A stretch of DNA of 20,025 bases from assembly GCA_050304175.1 (NCBI GenBank), contig JBNLDE010000176.1, positions 1 through 20,025 on the forward strand, in the 5' to 3' direction. Below are positions 7,489 to 14,463 of the stretch, in pieces (positions within the stretch are counted from its first letter, which is position 1; the number at the start of each line of letters is the position of its first letter). The DNA comes from JAIOIW01 sp050304175. GTDB lineage: Bacteria > Pseudomonadota > Alphaproteobacteria > Rhizobiales > Rhizobiaceae. A model generated the notes under the pieces. The model did no database searches and had not been told where the DNA came from. It saw only the letters and a program-made list of their open reading frames with translations. The position numbers were made by a program, and so were the translations under genes.

Positions 7489-7517
7489 TTGTGTTGCGGT
7501 GCAGCATTGCCTATCTA
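7489..7517 (+). promoter_or_regulatory. Candidate promoter of the 47-codon gene
   Basis: TTGTGT (7489-7494), 17 bases, TATCTA (7512-7517) is a possible sigma-70 promoter. It would start transcription near 7524, giving a leader of roughly 28 bases. The -35 is weak, so confidence is low. Confidence 0.3.
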
Positions 7518-7551
7518 GGATGCAGACACTGCACACTTGGAGGGCACTTCC

Positions 7552-7695
7552 ATGAAGTTGATCGCACTTGCTTCCGAAATCGCCTCCGGCGTCAACCTGG
7601 GCGTTCGTCACATGCTGACATCCGGCACCTATGGCGCCGCCGGCACGACCTCGTCGGCGATCCAGCCGCGTGTCTCGGCCCGCGCGAAACGCTGA
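7552..7695 (+). CDS. 47-residue small protein of unknown function
   Basis: ATG 7552 follows GGAGGG at about nine bases, an excellent ribosome binding site, and a strong intrinsic terminator lies 26 bases past the stop. The product starts MKLIALASEIASGVNLG, giving a short hydrophobic/amphipathic N-terminus. It then has a Gly/Ala/Thr/Ser-rich middle (TSGTYGAAGTTSSAI) and a basic end (RVSARAKR), with no cysteine and no clear transmembrane helix. I do not recognise a family. With a candidate promoter just upstream it could be an independent small transcript, or the tail of the aatA message; a dual-function small RNA is also possible. The ribosome binding site plus terminator make it more likely real than a chance frame. 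Confidence 0.6.
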   Translation: MKLIALASEIASGVNLGVRHMLTSGTYGAAGTTSSAIQPRVSARAKR

Positions 7696-7720
7696 ATTCC
7701 GCTTGATTGCGAATATCGGG

Positions 7721-7750
7721 AAGGCCCTGCGTACTTGCGCAGGGCTTTTC
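7721..7750 (+). terminator. Intrinsic terminator after the 47-codon gene
   Basis: GCCCTGCG (7724-7731) pairs with CGCAGGGC (7738-7745) around a six-base loop, followed by TTTT; flanking A/T bases extend the stem. It separates the plus-strand unit from the convergent radical SAM gene ending at 7812. Confidence 0.85.
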
Positions 7751-7811
7751 GCTTTGGGTCGCCTCGTTTCGGCGCCCGGCGCCCGGTTTTACGCCCTGGC
7801 GCGGGAAATGC

Positions 7812-9206
7812 TCATGACCGGAACTGCTCCACGCTACCGTCGCGGTAGAAGAGGTTGTAGGTCTCGAACGGAATGATCCGGCCTTCAGGCGTCACGAAGT
7901 GGACGCAGGAGCGCTTGATATTTCCGACACAGAAATCGTGCCGGTCCATGAAATTGACGATGACCACGCGGAAGATGTTCTCGTAGGACAAGCCACTGGG
8001 CACCTCGACCTGCGGCAGGCAGCACAAAAGATCGCCCATGCGCTCGGCGACATTGGGCTCGATTGTCGACAGCGAGAACAGGTCGAATATGCGCTCGCGC
8101 AACATTGGATAGCGCTCGAAATTGACCGCGTTCGGCATTTCCGCGACCAGCTGGTCCTTGGGAATCATCGCGGTTACCGGCACCACCTGGGTGCCGTTGC
8201 GCAGCCCGTAACCGATCGAGATGGCCGTCGGGTTGCAGGGCAGCGGGATCATGTCGGATTCGCCGAAGATGCCCGAATCCTCGACTACCCGCCGGCGAAT
8301 GTCACTGAGCAGCACTCGGTCGCGCTTCGGATCGAAATCCTCGTTGCGGCCTGCGTCCTGGATCGGTTGGAACGTCACGCCCCGCACGCACCTGAACTGC
8401 AGCGCGTGGTCGATGATCGCGGCCATCTCGGTATCGTTGAGGCCTTTCTTCACGGTGCACACCAGCGTCGTGGAGATGCCCGCCTTTTCCAGCGCATCCA
8501 GCGCCTTGCGCCTGATCTTGGTCAGGTCCGCCCCGCGCAACGCTTTAAGGGTTTCCGGTTTCAGCGAGTCGAACTGAAGATAGATCTCCAACCCCTTCTT
8601 GCGCTTCTCCAGTTCAGTCACGAAGGACTGGTCGGAGGCGATCCTCAAACCGTTGGTGTTGATCATCAGGTGGCGGATCGGCCGCGCCCTGGCCATGTCG
8701 ACGATTTCGAGGATGTCGGGGTGGATGGTCGGTTCGCCGCCCGACAACTGCAGCAGGTCGGGCTCGCCTTCGCTCTCCACCAGCGCGTCCATCATCCGTC
8801 CGATCGTCGCCAGGTCGAGCTGCCCGGTCGCCGCTTGCGAGGATCCGGCGAAACAGACCGGACAGGTCAGGTTGCAGGCCTCGTTGACCTCGATGATCGC
8901 CAGGCACGAGTGCTGCTCGTGGTCCGGACAAAGGCCACAATCGAAGGGGCAACCGAATTCGGTTTTCGTCTGAACCGCCAGCGGCCGGTCGCCCGGCTTC
9001 AGAAAAGACAGTTCGGCCCGGTAGTAATCGGCATCCGACGACACCAGCACCTTTTGCACGCCGTGTTCGCGGCAGCGTTTTTCGTACCAGACCTCGTTTC
9101 CCGAAATCAGGATCTTTGCCGGTACCGGCTTGAGGCAATGGCTGCACAGCGACGTGGTCTGGCCATGAAACAGGTAGGGCTTGGCTTTACGCAGGGGAGC
9201 GTTCAT
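7812..9206 (-). CDS. Radical SAM protein of the COG1964 (Tes / MJ0619-like) group
   Basis: The product has 464 residues. CNLTCPVC (C111, C115, C118) is the CxxxCxxC that binds the catalytic 4Fe-4S cluster, and SGGEPT (155-160) is the GGE box for S-adenosylmethionine. Before them lie CSHC (21-24), C45 and a cysteine cluster in GCPFDCGLCPDHEQHSC (86-101), which fits extra metal sites; the order CP.DCGLC..H..H.CL then E..E.CNL.CPVCFA is a signature I recall for COG1964. Characterised relatives are the archaeal tetraether synthase Tes, which joins lipid chains, and MJ0619, a pterin methylase. C-terminal cysteines (DFCVGNIKRSC) and IPFETYNLFYRDG also match the group. It is the last gene of a five-gene minus-strand operon; its ATG lies four bases past the previous stop. 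The substrate is unknown; a membrane lipid is an inference from its neighbours. Confidence 0.85.
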   Translation of the reverse strand: MNAPLRKAKPYLFHGQTTSLCSHCLKPVPAKILISGNEVWYEKRCREHGVQKVLVSSDADYYRAELSFLKPGDRPLAVQTKTEFGCPFDCGLCPDHEQHSCLAIIEVNEACNLTCPVCFAGSSQAATGQLDLATIGRMMDALVESEGEPDLLQLSGGEPTIHPDILEIVDMARARPIRHLMINTNGLRIASDQSFVTELEKRKKGLEIYLQFDSLKPETLKALRGADLTKIRRKALDALEKAGISTTLVCTVKKGLNDTEMAAIIDHALQFRCVRGVTFQPIQDAGRNEDFDPKRDRVLLSDIRRRVVEDSGIFGESDMIPLPCNPTAISIGYGLRNGTQVVPVTAMIPKDQLVAEMPNAVNFERYPMLRERIFDLFSLSTIEPNVAERMGDLLCCLPQVEVPSGLSYENIFRVVIVNFMDRHDFCVGNIKRSCVHFVTPEGRIIPFETYNLFYRDGSVEQFRS

Positions 9207-9210
9207 TGGA

Positions 9211-9438
9211 TTATTCCCCCCACTCGCGCACGGCCTTGCGGATCAGCAGAACGCCTCCGGCAGCGACGGCGACACAGACGATCCACAACACGACCAGCAG
9301 GAAAATGTCGGCTTCCATATGGTAGATGGAATAGAGGATCCCGCCGATGTCGCTGGCAACGAACAACACGCTGCAGATGCCCGGCAGCAGCAGGATGATG
9401 CCGACCAGAATCAGGATCGCGCGCCAGAAATTGTTCAT
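9211..9438 (-). CDS. Small two-helix membrane protein with LLLPGIC motif (copy C)
   Basis: The product has 75 residues and two predicted membrane helices: about 5-30 (WRAILILVGIILLLPGICSVLF) and about 47-66. It ends in the basic-acidic tail RKAVREWGE. It starts MNNFWRA, matching MTPFWRV of the gene at 9670-9891. The ATG at 9438 follows AGGGGG; an upstream in-frame ATG at 9507 adds a polar extension that neither paralogue has. The stop is followed almost at once by the radical SAM ATG, and the terminal TGGGGGGAA also serves as that gene's ribosome binding site, so the two are likely translationally coupled. No known family recognised; a scaffold or accessory role for a neighbouring membrane enzyme is a guess. 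Confidence 0.75.
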   Translation of the reverse strand: MNNFWRAILILVGIILLLPGICSVLFVASDIGGILYSIYHMEADIFLLVVLWIVCVAVAAGGVLLIRKAVREWGE

Positions 9439-9669
9439 CGGAATTCCCCCTTGATCATTTGCCCGCTGCCCGAAACAGCGAGCGCAATGAGTGGCCACGT
9501 CTTCCAAATATCCTGTCTGCCGCCGGCGTTGCAGGCCCCGGCGAAACTAACCGACGCGCCTTCGGTCGGGCAACTTGCCTTTGCTCACGCTGGCCATCGC
9601 CGCATGGAATTTCCGGCGAGCGCCAAACGACGGGATGTGGCGCTTCGCGGGGGAATGGTCGGGTCGCGC

Positions 9670-9891
9670 TCATCTGCGGCCCGAAACCCTGCGGATCAGA
9701 ACCACGCCGCCTGCGGAAACCGCGAGGCAGGCAAGCCACAACGCCACGAAAGCCGGATCGTTGGAAAAGAGCCGCGAGCCGGTGCGCACAAACCAGACCG
9801 CCTCGCTGCCGATGAACCAGAGGGTGCATATGCCGGGCAGCAGGAGAATTATCCCGGCAATGATCAGCGCGACGCGCCAGAACGGAGTCAT
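9670..9891 (-). CDS. Small two-helix membrane protein with LLLPGIC motif (copy B)
   Basis: The product has 73 residues and two predicted membrane helices (about 5-28 and 48-66), a short loop between them and a basic end RRVSGRR. Its first helix, WRVALIIAGIILLLPGIC, is nearly the same as in the 9211-9438 product, and the second ends AGGVVLIRR against AGGVLLIRK, so the two are clear paralogues. The ATG overlaps the previous stop in an ATGA (9888-9891), showing translational coupling to the 143-residue membrane gene. It is followed by a 231-base gap without a recognisable gene before copy C. Function unknown. Confidence 0.75.
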   Translation of the reverse strand: MTPFWRVALIIAGIILLLPGICTLWFIGSEAVWFVRTGSRLFSNDPAFVALWLACLAVSAGGVVLIRRVSGRR

Positions 9892-10319
9892 CGCCCTTCT
9901 TCAGCTCCAGCCGGTTTCGAGAGCATCAGTGCCGGCAGTCCACCGACCAGGAAACAGAATCCGAACCAGAGAATCCACGATCCCGCTTCCATGTCGACGG
10001 CGCCGCTCCTCAGATAGACCGCGTAAGTGATGAACGCGCTGACGGCCACGGTGATTGCCAGGGCCGCCCAGCCGGCAAGACGGGCGGCTTGCATCAGCCC
10101 CGGCTTCCCCGTCGCCCGCGCCAGCACGAACAGACCAAGGCAACCGAGCATCAACGATGGCTGGGCAACGAGCCAGAGCATCTCTTCGTAGTCCGAGAAG
10201 CGCCAACTGCCCCGCGATATGTGCTCCATCGCCCCGCCGCCCAGCGAAACCACGCCGCAAACGCCCGGCAACAGCAGGACTCCGCCAAGAGCTGCCAGCG
10301 CTATCCGTCCCGGGGTCAT
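9888..10319 (-). CDS. Four-helix membrane protein with LLLPGVC motif (copy A, longer)
   Basis: The 143-residue product starts MTPGRIALAALGGVLLLPGVC, which lines up with the first helix of the two shorter paralogues downstream. It then differs, adding segments near residues 45-65, 78-100 and 112-132, so about four membrane helices in all, and a short charged tail (KPAGAEEGR). I chose ATG 10319, because it forms an ATGA overlap with the stop of the Lgt-like gene and because it aligns with the paralogue starts (MTP); the ATG two codons upstream (10325) is also possible. It looks like a fusion or expansion of the small LLLPG(I/V)C module. No family recognised. Confidence 0.75.
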   Translation of the reverse strand: MTPGRIALAALGGVLLLPGVCGVVSLGGGAMEHISRGSWRFSDYEEMLWLVAQPSLMLGCLGLFVLARATGKPGLMQAARLAGWAALAITVAVSAFITYAVYLRSGAVDMEAGSWILWFGFCFLVGGLPALMLSKPAGAEEGR

Positions 10320-11011
10320 CGCCATGTTCGACCTGCTATCCGTTCGATCGCATAGGCGATCAATGCAAGCGAAAGTAGCTGGAAAACCGTCAGCCCCGCA
10401 ACCACGGGATCATAGGGTTTCAGGAACTCCCAGATGAACCGCTGCAGCCCGTAATACCCGACCGCCAGATAGAAGCCGTTTTCGCGCAAGAACGGCGATC
10501 CGCGCGCCATCGCGGCGATGTAGACAAGCGCAAACCCGGCCATGGCGACGCTTTCGTAGAGCTGAACCGGATGGCGCAACAGTCCGTCGCCGAAATCCCA
10601 CCCCCATGCCGCGCCCGTTGCGATCCCGTGGGTATGATCGTCAAGGCCGGCGAGAAGGCAGCCGATCCTGCCGATCGCGATGCCGGCTGCCAGCGGCAAT
10701 GCGTAGATCGCGCCGGTGCGCGTCACGATACCGTTCGCCCTTTTGTAGAGCTCGATCGCGATGATCGCACCGGCCAGCGCGCCTTCGACCGAACGGCCGT
10801 ATTCCTGGACGCCTGACGCCCATAGATTCAGTGTGCCGAACAGCCAGGCCCCGCTTCCCGCGCCAAACAGCACGGCGGCGAGATAGCCGAAGCGCAGCGG
10901 CTCGGGCACGGCGTGATCGGCAAACCAGGTTCGCCGCAAGATCAGGACGCAGCCTAGCGAGACCATCCAGGCGACGGCGTCAAACACCACGTGCCATGCC
11001 GTTCCGCTCAA
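10316..11011 (-). CDS. Divergent Lgt-like (prolipoprotein diacylglyceryl transferase family) membrane protein
   Basis: Lgt moves diacylglycerol from phosphatidylglycerol to the cysteine of prolipoproteins in the inner membrane. This 231-residue polytopic protein keeps the family outline: FDAVAWMVSLG (10-20), GRIGC (114-118) with the catalytic-region arginine, GWDFGDGLLRHPVQLYE (137-153) and LQRFIWEFLKPYDPV near 189-203. The usual HGG of the catalytic histidine site is replaced by VEGAL (75-79), and the signature asparagine after GRIG is Cys. It is shorter than typical Lgt. I chose TTG 11011, preceded by GGGAG five bases away; upstream in-frame codons have no membrane-protein character and no better site. 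It is first in the operon with the LLLPG(I/V)C proteins and the radical SAM enzyme. It is probably not the housekeeping Lgt; a related lipid transferase is inferred. Confidence 0.75.
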   Translation of the reverse strand: MSGTAWHVVFDAVAWMVSLGCVLILRRTWFADHAVPEPLRFGYLAAVLFGAGSGAWLFGTLNLWASGVQEYGRSVEGALAGAIIAIELYKRANGIVTRTGAIYALPLAAGIAIGRIGCLLAGLDDHTHGIATGAAWGWDFGDGLLRHPVQLYESVAMAGFALVYIAAMARGSPFLRENGFYLAVGYYGLQRFIWEFLKPYDPVVAGLTVFQLLSLALIAYAIERIAGRTWR

Positions 11012-11378
11012 ATTCGTCTCCCGTGGCGCAGCCAAGGCGGCAGCAGCGAACTGTCCACCGCGCCTTGCATCCAGGCAAGTCCCTGACGCCGCGATCCACG
11101 TGCTTTTAGAACATGCAACCCGGAGAACGGCTTGAGCAGACGCTGTGCCGGCTCTACCCCGTGGCAATTTGGCCTGTCGCGCCCCTTGCGCCCCCTTATT
11201 TTTGGTGGAACGATGACAATCCGGTGGCGGAGCGTTTTCGTATCGCCGCCGGAAGCGACGGCCGGAAAGTGTTTGCCGGATTGAAGGGACCCGCGTTTCC
11301 GTAAAGTCTCAAACACGTCGCGCTTCGCATATGGCCGCCGCTTCTTCGCAACAACGCGAGACAGAGGAGGCTTGTGCC
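11012..11378. other. Divergent intergenic region between the Lgt-like operon and the EF-G-like gene
   Basis: This stretch of 367 bases must hold the promoters of both flanking units. A 63-codon plus-strand open frame (11113-11304) has no ribosome binding site and no recognisable protein character, so I do not call it a gene. No clear promoter or terminator stands out by eye. Confidence 0.5.
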
Positions 11379-13439
11379 ATGGGTGAACGCGCCGGAGGGA
11401 GACGATCGGGACCGAAATGCATTGCCATTGTCGGTCCCTTCGCAAGCGGAAAGACAACGCTTCTTGAGGCCATACTCGCCCGAACCGGCGCCATTCCGCG
11501 TCAGAATCCGGTTTCGTCGGGCAACACCGTTTCCGATTATTCGGCCGAGGCCCGCTCCCACCAGATGAGCGTGGAGGCCGCGGCTGCCACCATCGAATTT
11601 ATGGGCGACAAGATCACCTTCGTCGACTGTCCGGGATCCATCGAATTCGCGCACGAGGCCGAAGCCGTCCTGGACGGTTGCGACGCGGCGATCGTCGTCG
11701 CGGAGGCCGACGAAAAGAAGATACCCGCCCTGCAACTGATCATGAAACGGCTGGAAGACCTTTCCGTGCCGCACATGCTTTTCCTCAACAAGATCGATAC
11801 GACCGGCGGCGGCGTGCGCGATACGCTGAAAATGCTGCAGCCGGCCTCGTCGGTCCCGCTGCTCCTGCGCCAGATCCCGATACGGCAGAACGGAATCGTG
11901 GTCGGATCGATCGACCTCGCCCTCGAGCGCGCCTATATATGGCGCGAGCATGCGGAAAGCGAAGTCGCCGAAATTCCCGGCGACGAGAAGGCGCGCGAGG
12001 TCGAGGCGCGTTTCTCCATGCTCGAAACGCTCGCCGATCACGACGACACGCTGATGGAGCAGTTACTCGAGGAGATCGAGCCTCCGACCGGCGAGGTGTT
12101 CGACGACCTGACCGCGGACCTGCGCGAGGGCAACGTCACGCCCGTCTTCATCGGTTCGGCGGAAAACGGCAACGGCATTCTTCGCCTGCTGAAGGCGATC
12201 CGCCACGATGGTCCGGGGGTCGAGGACACCCGCGCCCGCCTCGGCATCGGCGAAACCGGCGATGCGCTGGCCCATGTCATGAAGACGATGCACACGCCCC
12301 ACGGCGGCAAACTGTCGATCGTGCGTGTGCTGGCAGGCAAGATTTCCGATGCCGACGACATCAAGACTTCATCCGGCCAGGACGACCGCGTCTCCGGCAT
12401 CTATGCGTTGATGGGAAAGGATCAGACCAAGCTCTCCGGCGCGACTGCCGGCGACACGGTTGCTCTCGGCAAGCTGGAACACGCCAGGACCGGCGAGATG
12501 CTGACCACCGGCAAGCAACCGGCGCCTTCGGTCCACCAGGCCGAAGCGCCCTACCCGGTCTTCTCGATTTCGCTGCGTCCGAAGGAACGCAAGGACGAGG
12601 TCAAGCTGTCGACCGCGCTGCAGAAGCTGATCGAGGAAGACCCGTCGCTCAGTGTCGAGCACCGCCCCGACACCGGCGAAACGGTGATCAAGGGTCATGG
12701 CGAAATGCATCTGCGCGTCACCCGCGAGCGTCTGGAAAGCAAGTACCAGATCGTGGTCGATTCAGGCACGCCGTCCGTGCCCTATCGCGAGACCATCCGC
12801 AAGCCTGTCAGCCAGCGCGGGCGTCACAAGAAGCAGTCCGGCGGCCACGGCCAGTTCGGCGATGTCGTGCTGGAGATCAAGCCGCTGGCGCGCGGCGCGG
12901 GTTTCGAATTCACCGACACGATCTCTGGTGGCGTCGTGCCCAAGCAGTATATCCCGTCGGTCGAGCACGGGATCCGCGACTATCTCGTGCAGGGCCCGCT
13001 CGGCTTCCCGGTGGTCGACATCTCCGTCAATCTGTCTGACGGCTCCTATCACTCCGTTGACTCCTCTGACATGGCGTTCCAGATGGCGGCCAAGCTCGCG
13101 ATGCGCGAAGCCATGCCCGGCGCTTCGCCGGTTCTGCTCGAACCTGTCATGAAGGTCGAGATTGCCACGCCCAACGATGCTACGGCCAAGATCACGGCAA
13201 TGATCCCGCAGCGCCGCGGCCAGATCCTGGGTTACGATGCGAGGCCAGGATGGAATGGCTGGGATGTGGTCGAGGCGATGATGCCGCTGGCCGAGATCGG
13301 CGACATGATCATCGAGTTGCGTTCGGTAACGGCTGGCGTGGCCAGCTATTCGGCCACATTCGACCATATGGCCGAGCTGACCGGTCGCAATGCCGATCAG
13401 GTGCTTGAAGAAGCCAAGTCCCGGGAGAAAGCAGCCTAG
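11379..13439 (+). CDS. EF-G-like translational GTPase (second-type, not the main FusA)
   Basis: The 686-residue product has the full EF-G domain order. The GTPase domain has P-loop GPFASGKTT (19-27), G3 DCPGS (84-88) and G4 NKID (138-141). Domain II follows, then domain III (VFSISLRPKERKDEVKLSTALQKL, GHGEMHL). Domain IV has KKQSGGHGQFGDV and VPKQYIPSVEHGI, and domain V has PNDATAKITAMIPQRRGQILGY. In canonical EF-G the G3 box is DTPGH, whose histidine activates GTP hydrolysis; here that residue is Ser. The switch I region is also short and unlike FusA. It therefore belongs to the EF-G-like paralogue group, whose members have been tied to stress translation or have little ribosome-dependent GTPase activity; its role here is unknown. 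ATG 11379 follows GGAGG; the ATG at 11331 is less likely. It lies alone and is divergent from the Lgt-like operon. Confidence 0.92.
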   Translation: MGERAGGRRSGPKCIAIVGPFASGKTTLLEAILARTGAIPRQNPVSSGNTVSDYSAEARSHQMSVEAAAATIEFMGDKITFVDCPGSIEFAHEAEAVLDGCDAAIVVAEADEKKIPALQLIMKRLEDLSVPHMLFLNKIDTTGGGVRDTLKMLQPASSVPLLLRQIPIRQNGIVVGSIDLALERAYIWREHAESEVAEIPGDEKAREVEARFSMLETLADHDDTLMEQLLEEIEPPTGEVFDDLTADLREGNVTPVFIGSAENGNGILRLLKAIRHDGPGVEDTRARLGIGETGDALAHVMKTMHTPHGGKLSIVRVLAGKISDADDIKTSSGQDDRVSGIYALMGKDQTKLSGATAGDTVALGKLEHARTGEMLTTGKQPAPSVHQAEAPYPVFSISLRPKERKDEVKLSTALQKLIEEDPSLSVEHRPDTGETVIKGHGEMHLRVTRERLESKYQIVVDSGTPSVPYRETIRKPVSQRGRHKKQSGGHGQFGDVVLEIKPLARGAGFEFTDTISGGVVPKQYIPSVEHGIRDYLVQGPLGFPVVDISVNLSDGSYHSVDSSDMAFQMAAKLAMREAMPGASPVLLEPVMKVEIATPNDATAKITAMIPQRRGQILGYDARPGWNGWDVVEAMMPLAEIGDMIIELRSVTAGVASYSATFDHMAELTGRNADQVLEEAKSREKAA

Positions 13440-13459
13440 CTCGCCTGTGGCAGAGCTGA

Positions 13460-13496
13460 AAAAGCCCCGCGCCACCATGTGACGCGGGGCCTTTTG
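13460..13496. terminator. Bidirectional intrinsic terminator
   Basis: GCCCCGCG (13464-13471) pairs with CGCGGGGC (13483-13490), with CTTTT on the plus side and AAAA before it, giving CTTTTT on the minus strand. It sits between the convergent EF-G-like gene and the oxidase-like membrane gene and can serve both. Confidence 0.88.
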
Positions 13497-13515
13497 TGCC
13501 TGCGTCTGGTTTTTG

Positions 13516-13890
13516 TCAAGCCGCCGCCGCCCGGTTGCGGAAGACCGTATACACGAAAATCAACATCGAAAGCAGGGTCAGGATGGACCCGATCTTGGCC
13601 AGCGTTTCACCGGTCTGCTGGATCGCCATCACGATACCCGGCACGATGATCAGGACGCCCAGGGTCGCGATCGCGAAATGGAACTTGGCGAGAAGCCCCT
13701 CGGCCGCCTTCGGAACGAGATGATAGTAGGTGCCGAACAGCGCCATCGTCACCCAGCCGATCAGGTTGAGATGCGCATGCGCCGCGGCGAGCCTATGATC
13801 GCCCGACGCCGACATGACGATACCCCAGATCATGCCCAGTGAAACGTAGATCGTTGCGGTCGCAAAAAACCAGAATGACAAACCCTTCAT
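13516..13890 (-). CDS. Small heme-copper-oxidase subunit I-like membrane protein
   Basis: The 124-residue product has about four membrane helices (5-27, 40-57, 66-87, 95-116). The block AHAHLNLIGWVTMALFGTYYHLVP has histidines at 38, 40 and 57, and resembles the low-spin heme-ligand helix of cytochrome oxidase and nitric oxide reductase catalytic subunits. It is only about a quarter of a full subunit I and lacks the copper-ligand region, so it is not itself a terminal oxidase. It may bind heme or help assemble or sense an oxidase or NO-related system. ATG 13890 follows GGGGGA; a GTG five codons upstream overlaps that site and is rejected. It lies 30 bases downstream of the cupin gene on the same strand and is probably co-transcribed with it. 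Confidence 0.75.
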   Translation of the reverse strand: MKGLSFWFFATATIYVSLGMIWGIVMSASGDHRLAAAHAHLNLIGWVTMALFGTYYHLVPKAAEGLLAKFHFAIATLGVLIIVPGIVMAIQQTGETLAKIGSILTLLSMLIFVYTVFRNRAAAA

Positions 13891-13920
13891 TTCCGTATCC
13901 CCCACGGTTTTGGTTGCAGT

Positions 13921-14370
13921 TCAGTTTACCACGCCGAGCGGCGGACCGGTGAACGTCAAATTGAATTGTTCCCCGATTTCCGCGACCTGGTCCATGTCCT
14001 CGGGTATCCGGCAGCGATGCTTCGCCATTTCGGCGAAAAAGCCCTCGAACCCGCCAGGTGTCATCATTGTCAGCATCCGCGCCGGCAACTCGCCGGCAAC
14101 GCGGAAAGTATGTTCGGTCCCACGCGGAACGAAAATGGTGTTGCCCGGACCTGCCATTCGCGTTTGTCCATTCATCCAGAATTCGACCTCGCCGGACAGG
14201 ACATAGAATGTCTCGTCCTCCTTGTTGTGGATGTGACGCGGCGGCCCGTATCCCGGCTGGTCGAGGCTCTCGAACAAGCCAAGATGGCCGCCGGTCTCCG
14301 CCGGCGTCAGCATGATCTTGTAGGCCGTGCCCAGCCAACTTGTATCGTAGGGGACTGTTTGCGCTTCCAT
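13921..14370 (-). CDS. Cupin-domain protein
   Basis: This is a 149-residue single-domain cupin. Motif 1 reads PPRHIHNKEDETFYVLSG, with H46, H48 and E53 as metal ligands. Motif 2 reads GNTIFVPRGTEHTFR, with H87 as the fourth ligand. The metal-binding set is complete, so a metal-dependent enzyme (dioxygenase, isomerase) or small-molecule-binding protein is expected; the substrate cannot be told. ATG 14370 follows GGAGG; an ATG at 14415 would add 15 residues with no similar site. It is divergent from a LysR-type gene with a palindromic site between them, the usual layout for regulator and target. It is followed on the same strand by the oxidase-like membrane gene. Confidence 0.88.
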   Translation of the reverse strand: MEAQTVPYDTSWLGTAYKIMLTPAETGGHLGLFESLDQPGYGPPRHIHNKEDETFYVLSGEVEFWMNGQTRMAGPGNTIFVPRGTEHTFRVAGELPARMLTMMTPGGFEGFFAEMAKHRCRIPEDMDQVAEIGEQFNLTFTGPPLGVVN

Positions 14371-14423
14371 TTCGCCCTCCTCCGGCGGTTCCCGACGTGG
14401 CGAAGAGTGGCGCATCCAGATAC

Positions 14424-14447
14424 ATAATTGAAATCGATAGTTATAAT
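14424..14447 (+). promoter_or_regulatory. LysR-type operator and lysR promoter -10
   Basis: ATAATT (14424-14429) and AGTTAT (14439-14444) form an interrupted dyad matching the T-N11-A style of LysR boxes. The second arm overlaps a perfect TATAAT (14442-14447), 16 bases before the lysR ATG, so binding should repress lysR itself and act on the divergent cupin gene. The -35 (GATACA, 14419-14424) is poor. Confidence 0.55.
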
Positions 14448-14463
14448 AATATAGATTTGTCCC

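Noticed and set aside
7899..9398. A 499-codon open frame on the plus strand opposite the radical SAM gene
   Set aside because: The minus-strand frame encodes a clear radical SAM protein with all motifs; the plus-strand translation is Arg/His/Asp-rich with no family resemblance, a typical shadow in GC-rich DNA.
9541..9600. A short CCGAC/GTCGG hairpin and a 16-codon frame in the gap between copies B and C of the LLLPGIC genes
   Set aside because: Stem too short and no T tract for a terminator; peptide too short and without support.
11113..11304. A 63-codon frame in the gap before the EF-G-like gene
   Set aside because: No ribosome binding site, no signal or domain character; it may be chance.
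11678..13039. A 453-codon open frame overlapping the EF-G-like gene in another frame
   Set aside because: Arg-rich low-complexity translation; the EF-G-like frame carries every expected GTPase and domain motif.
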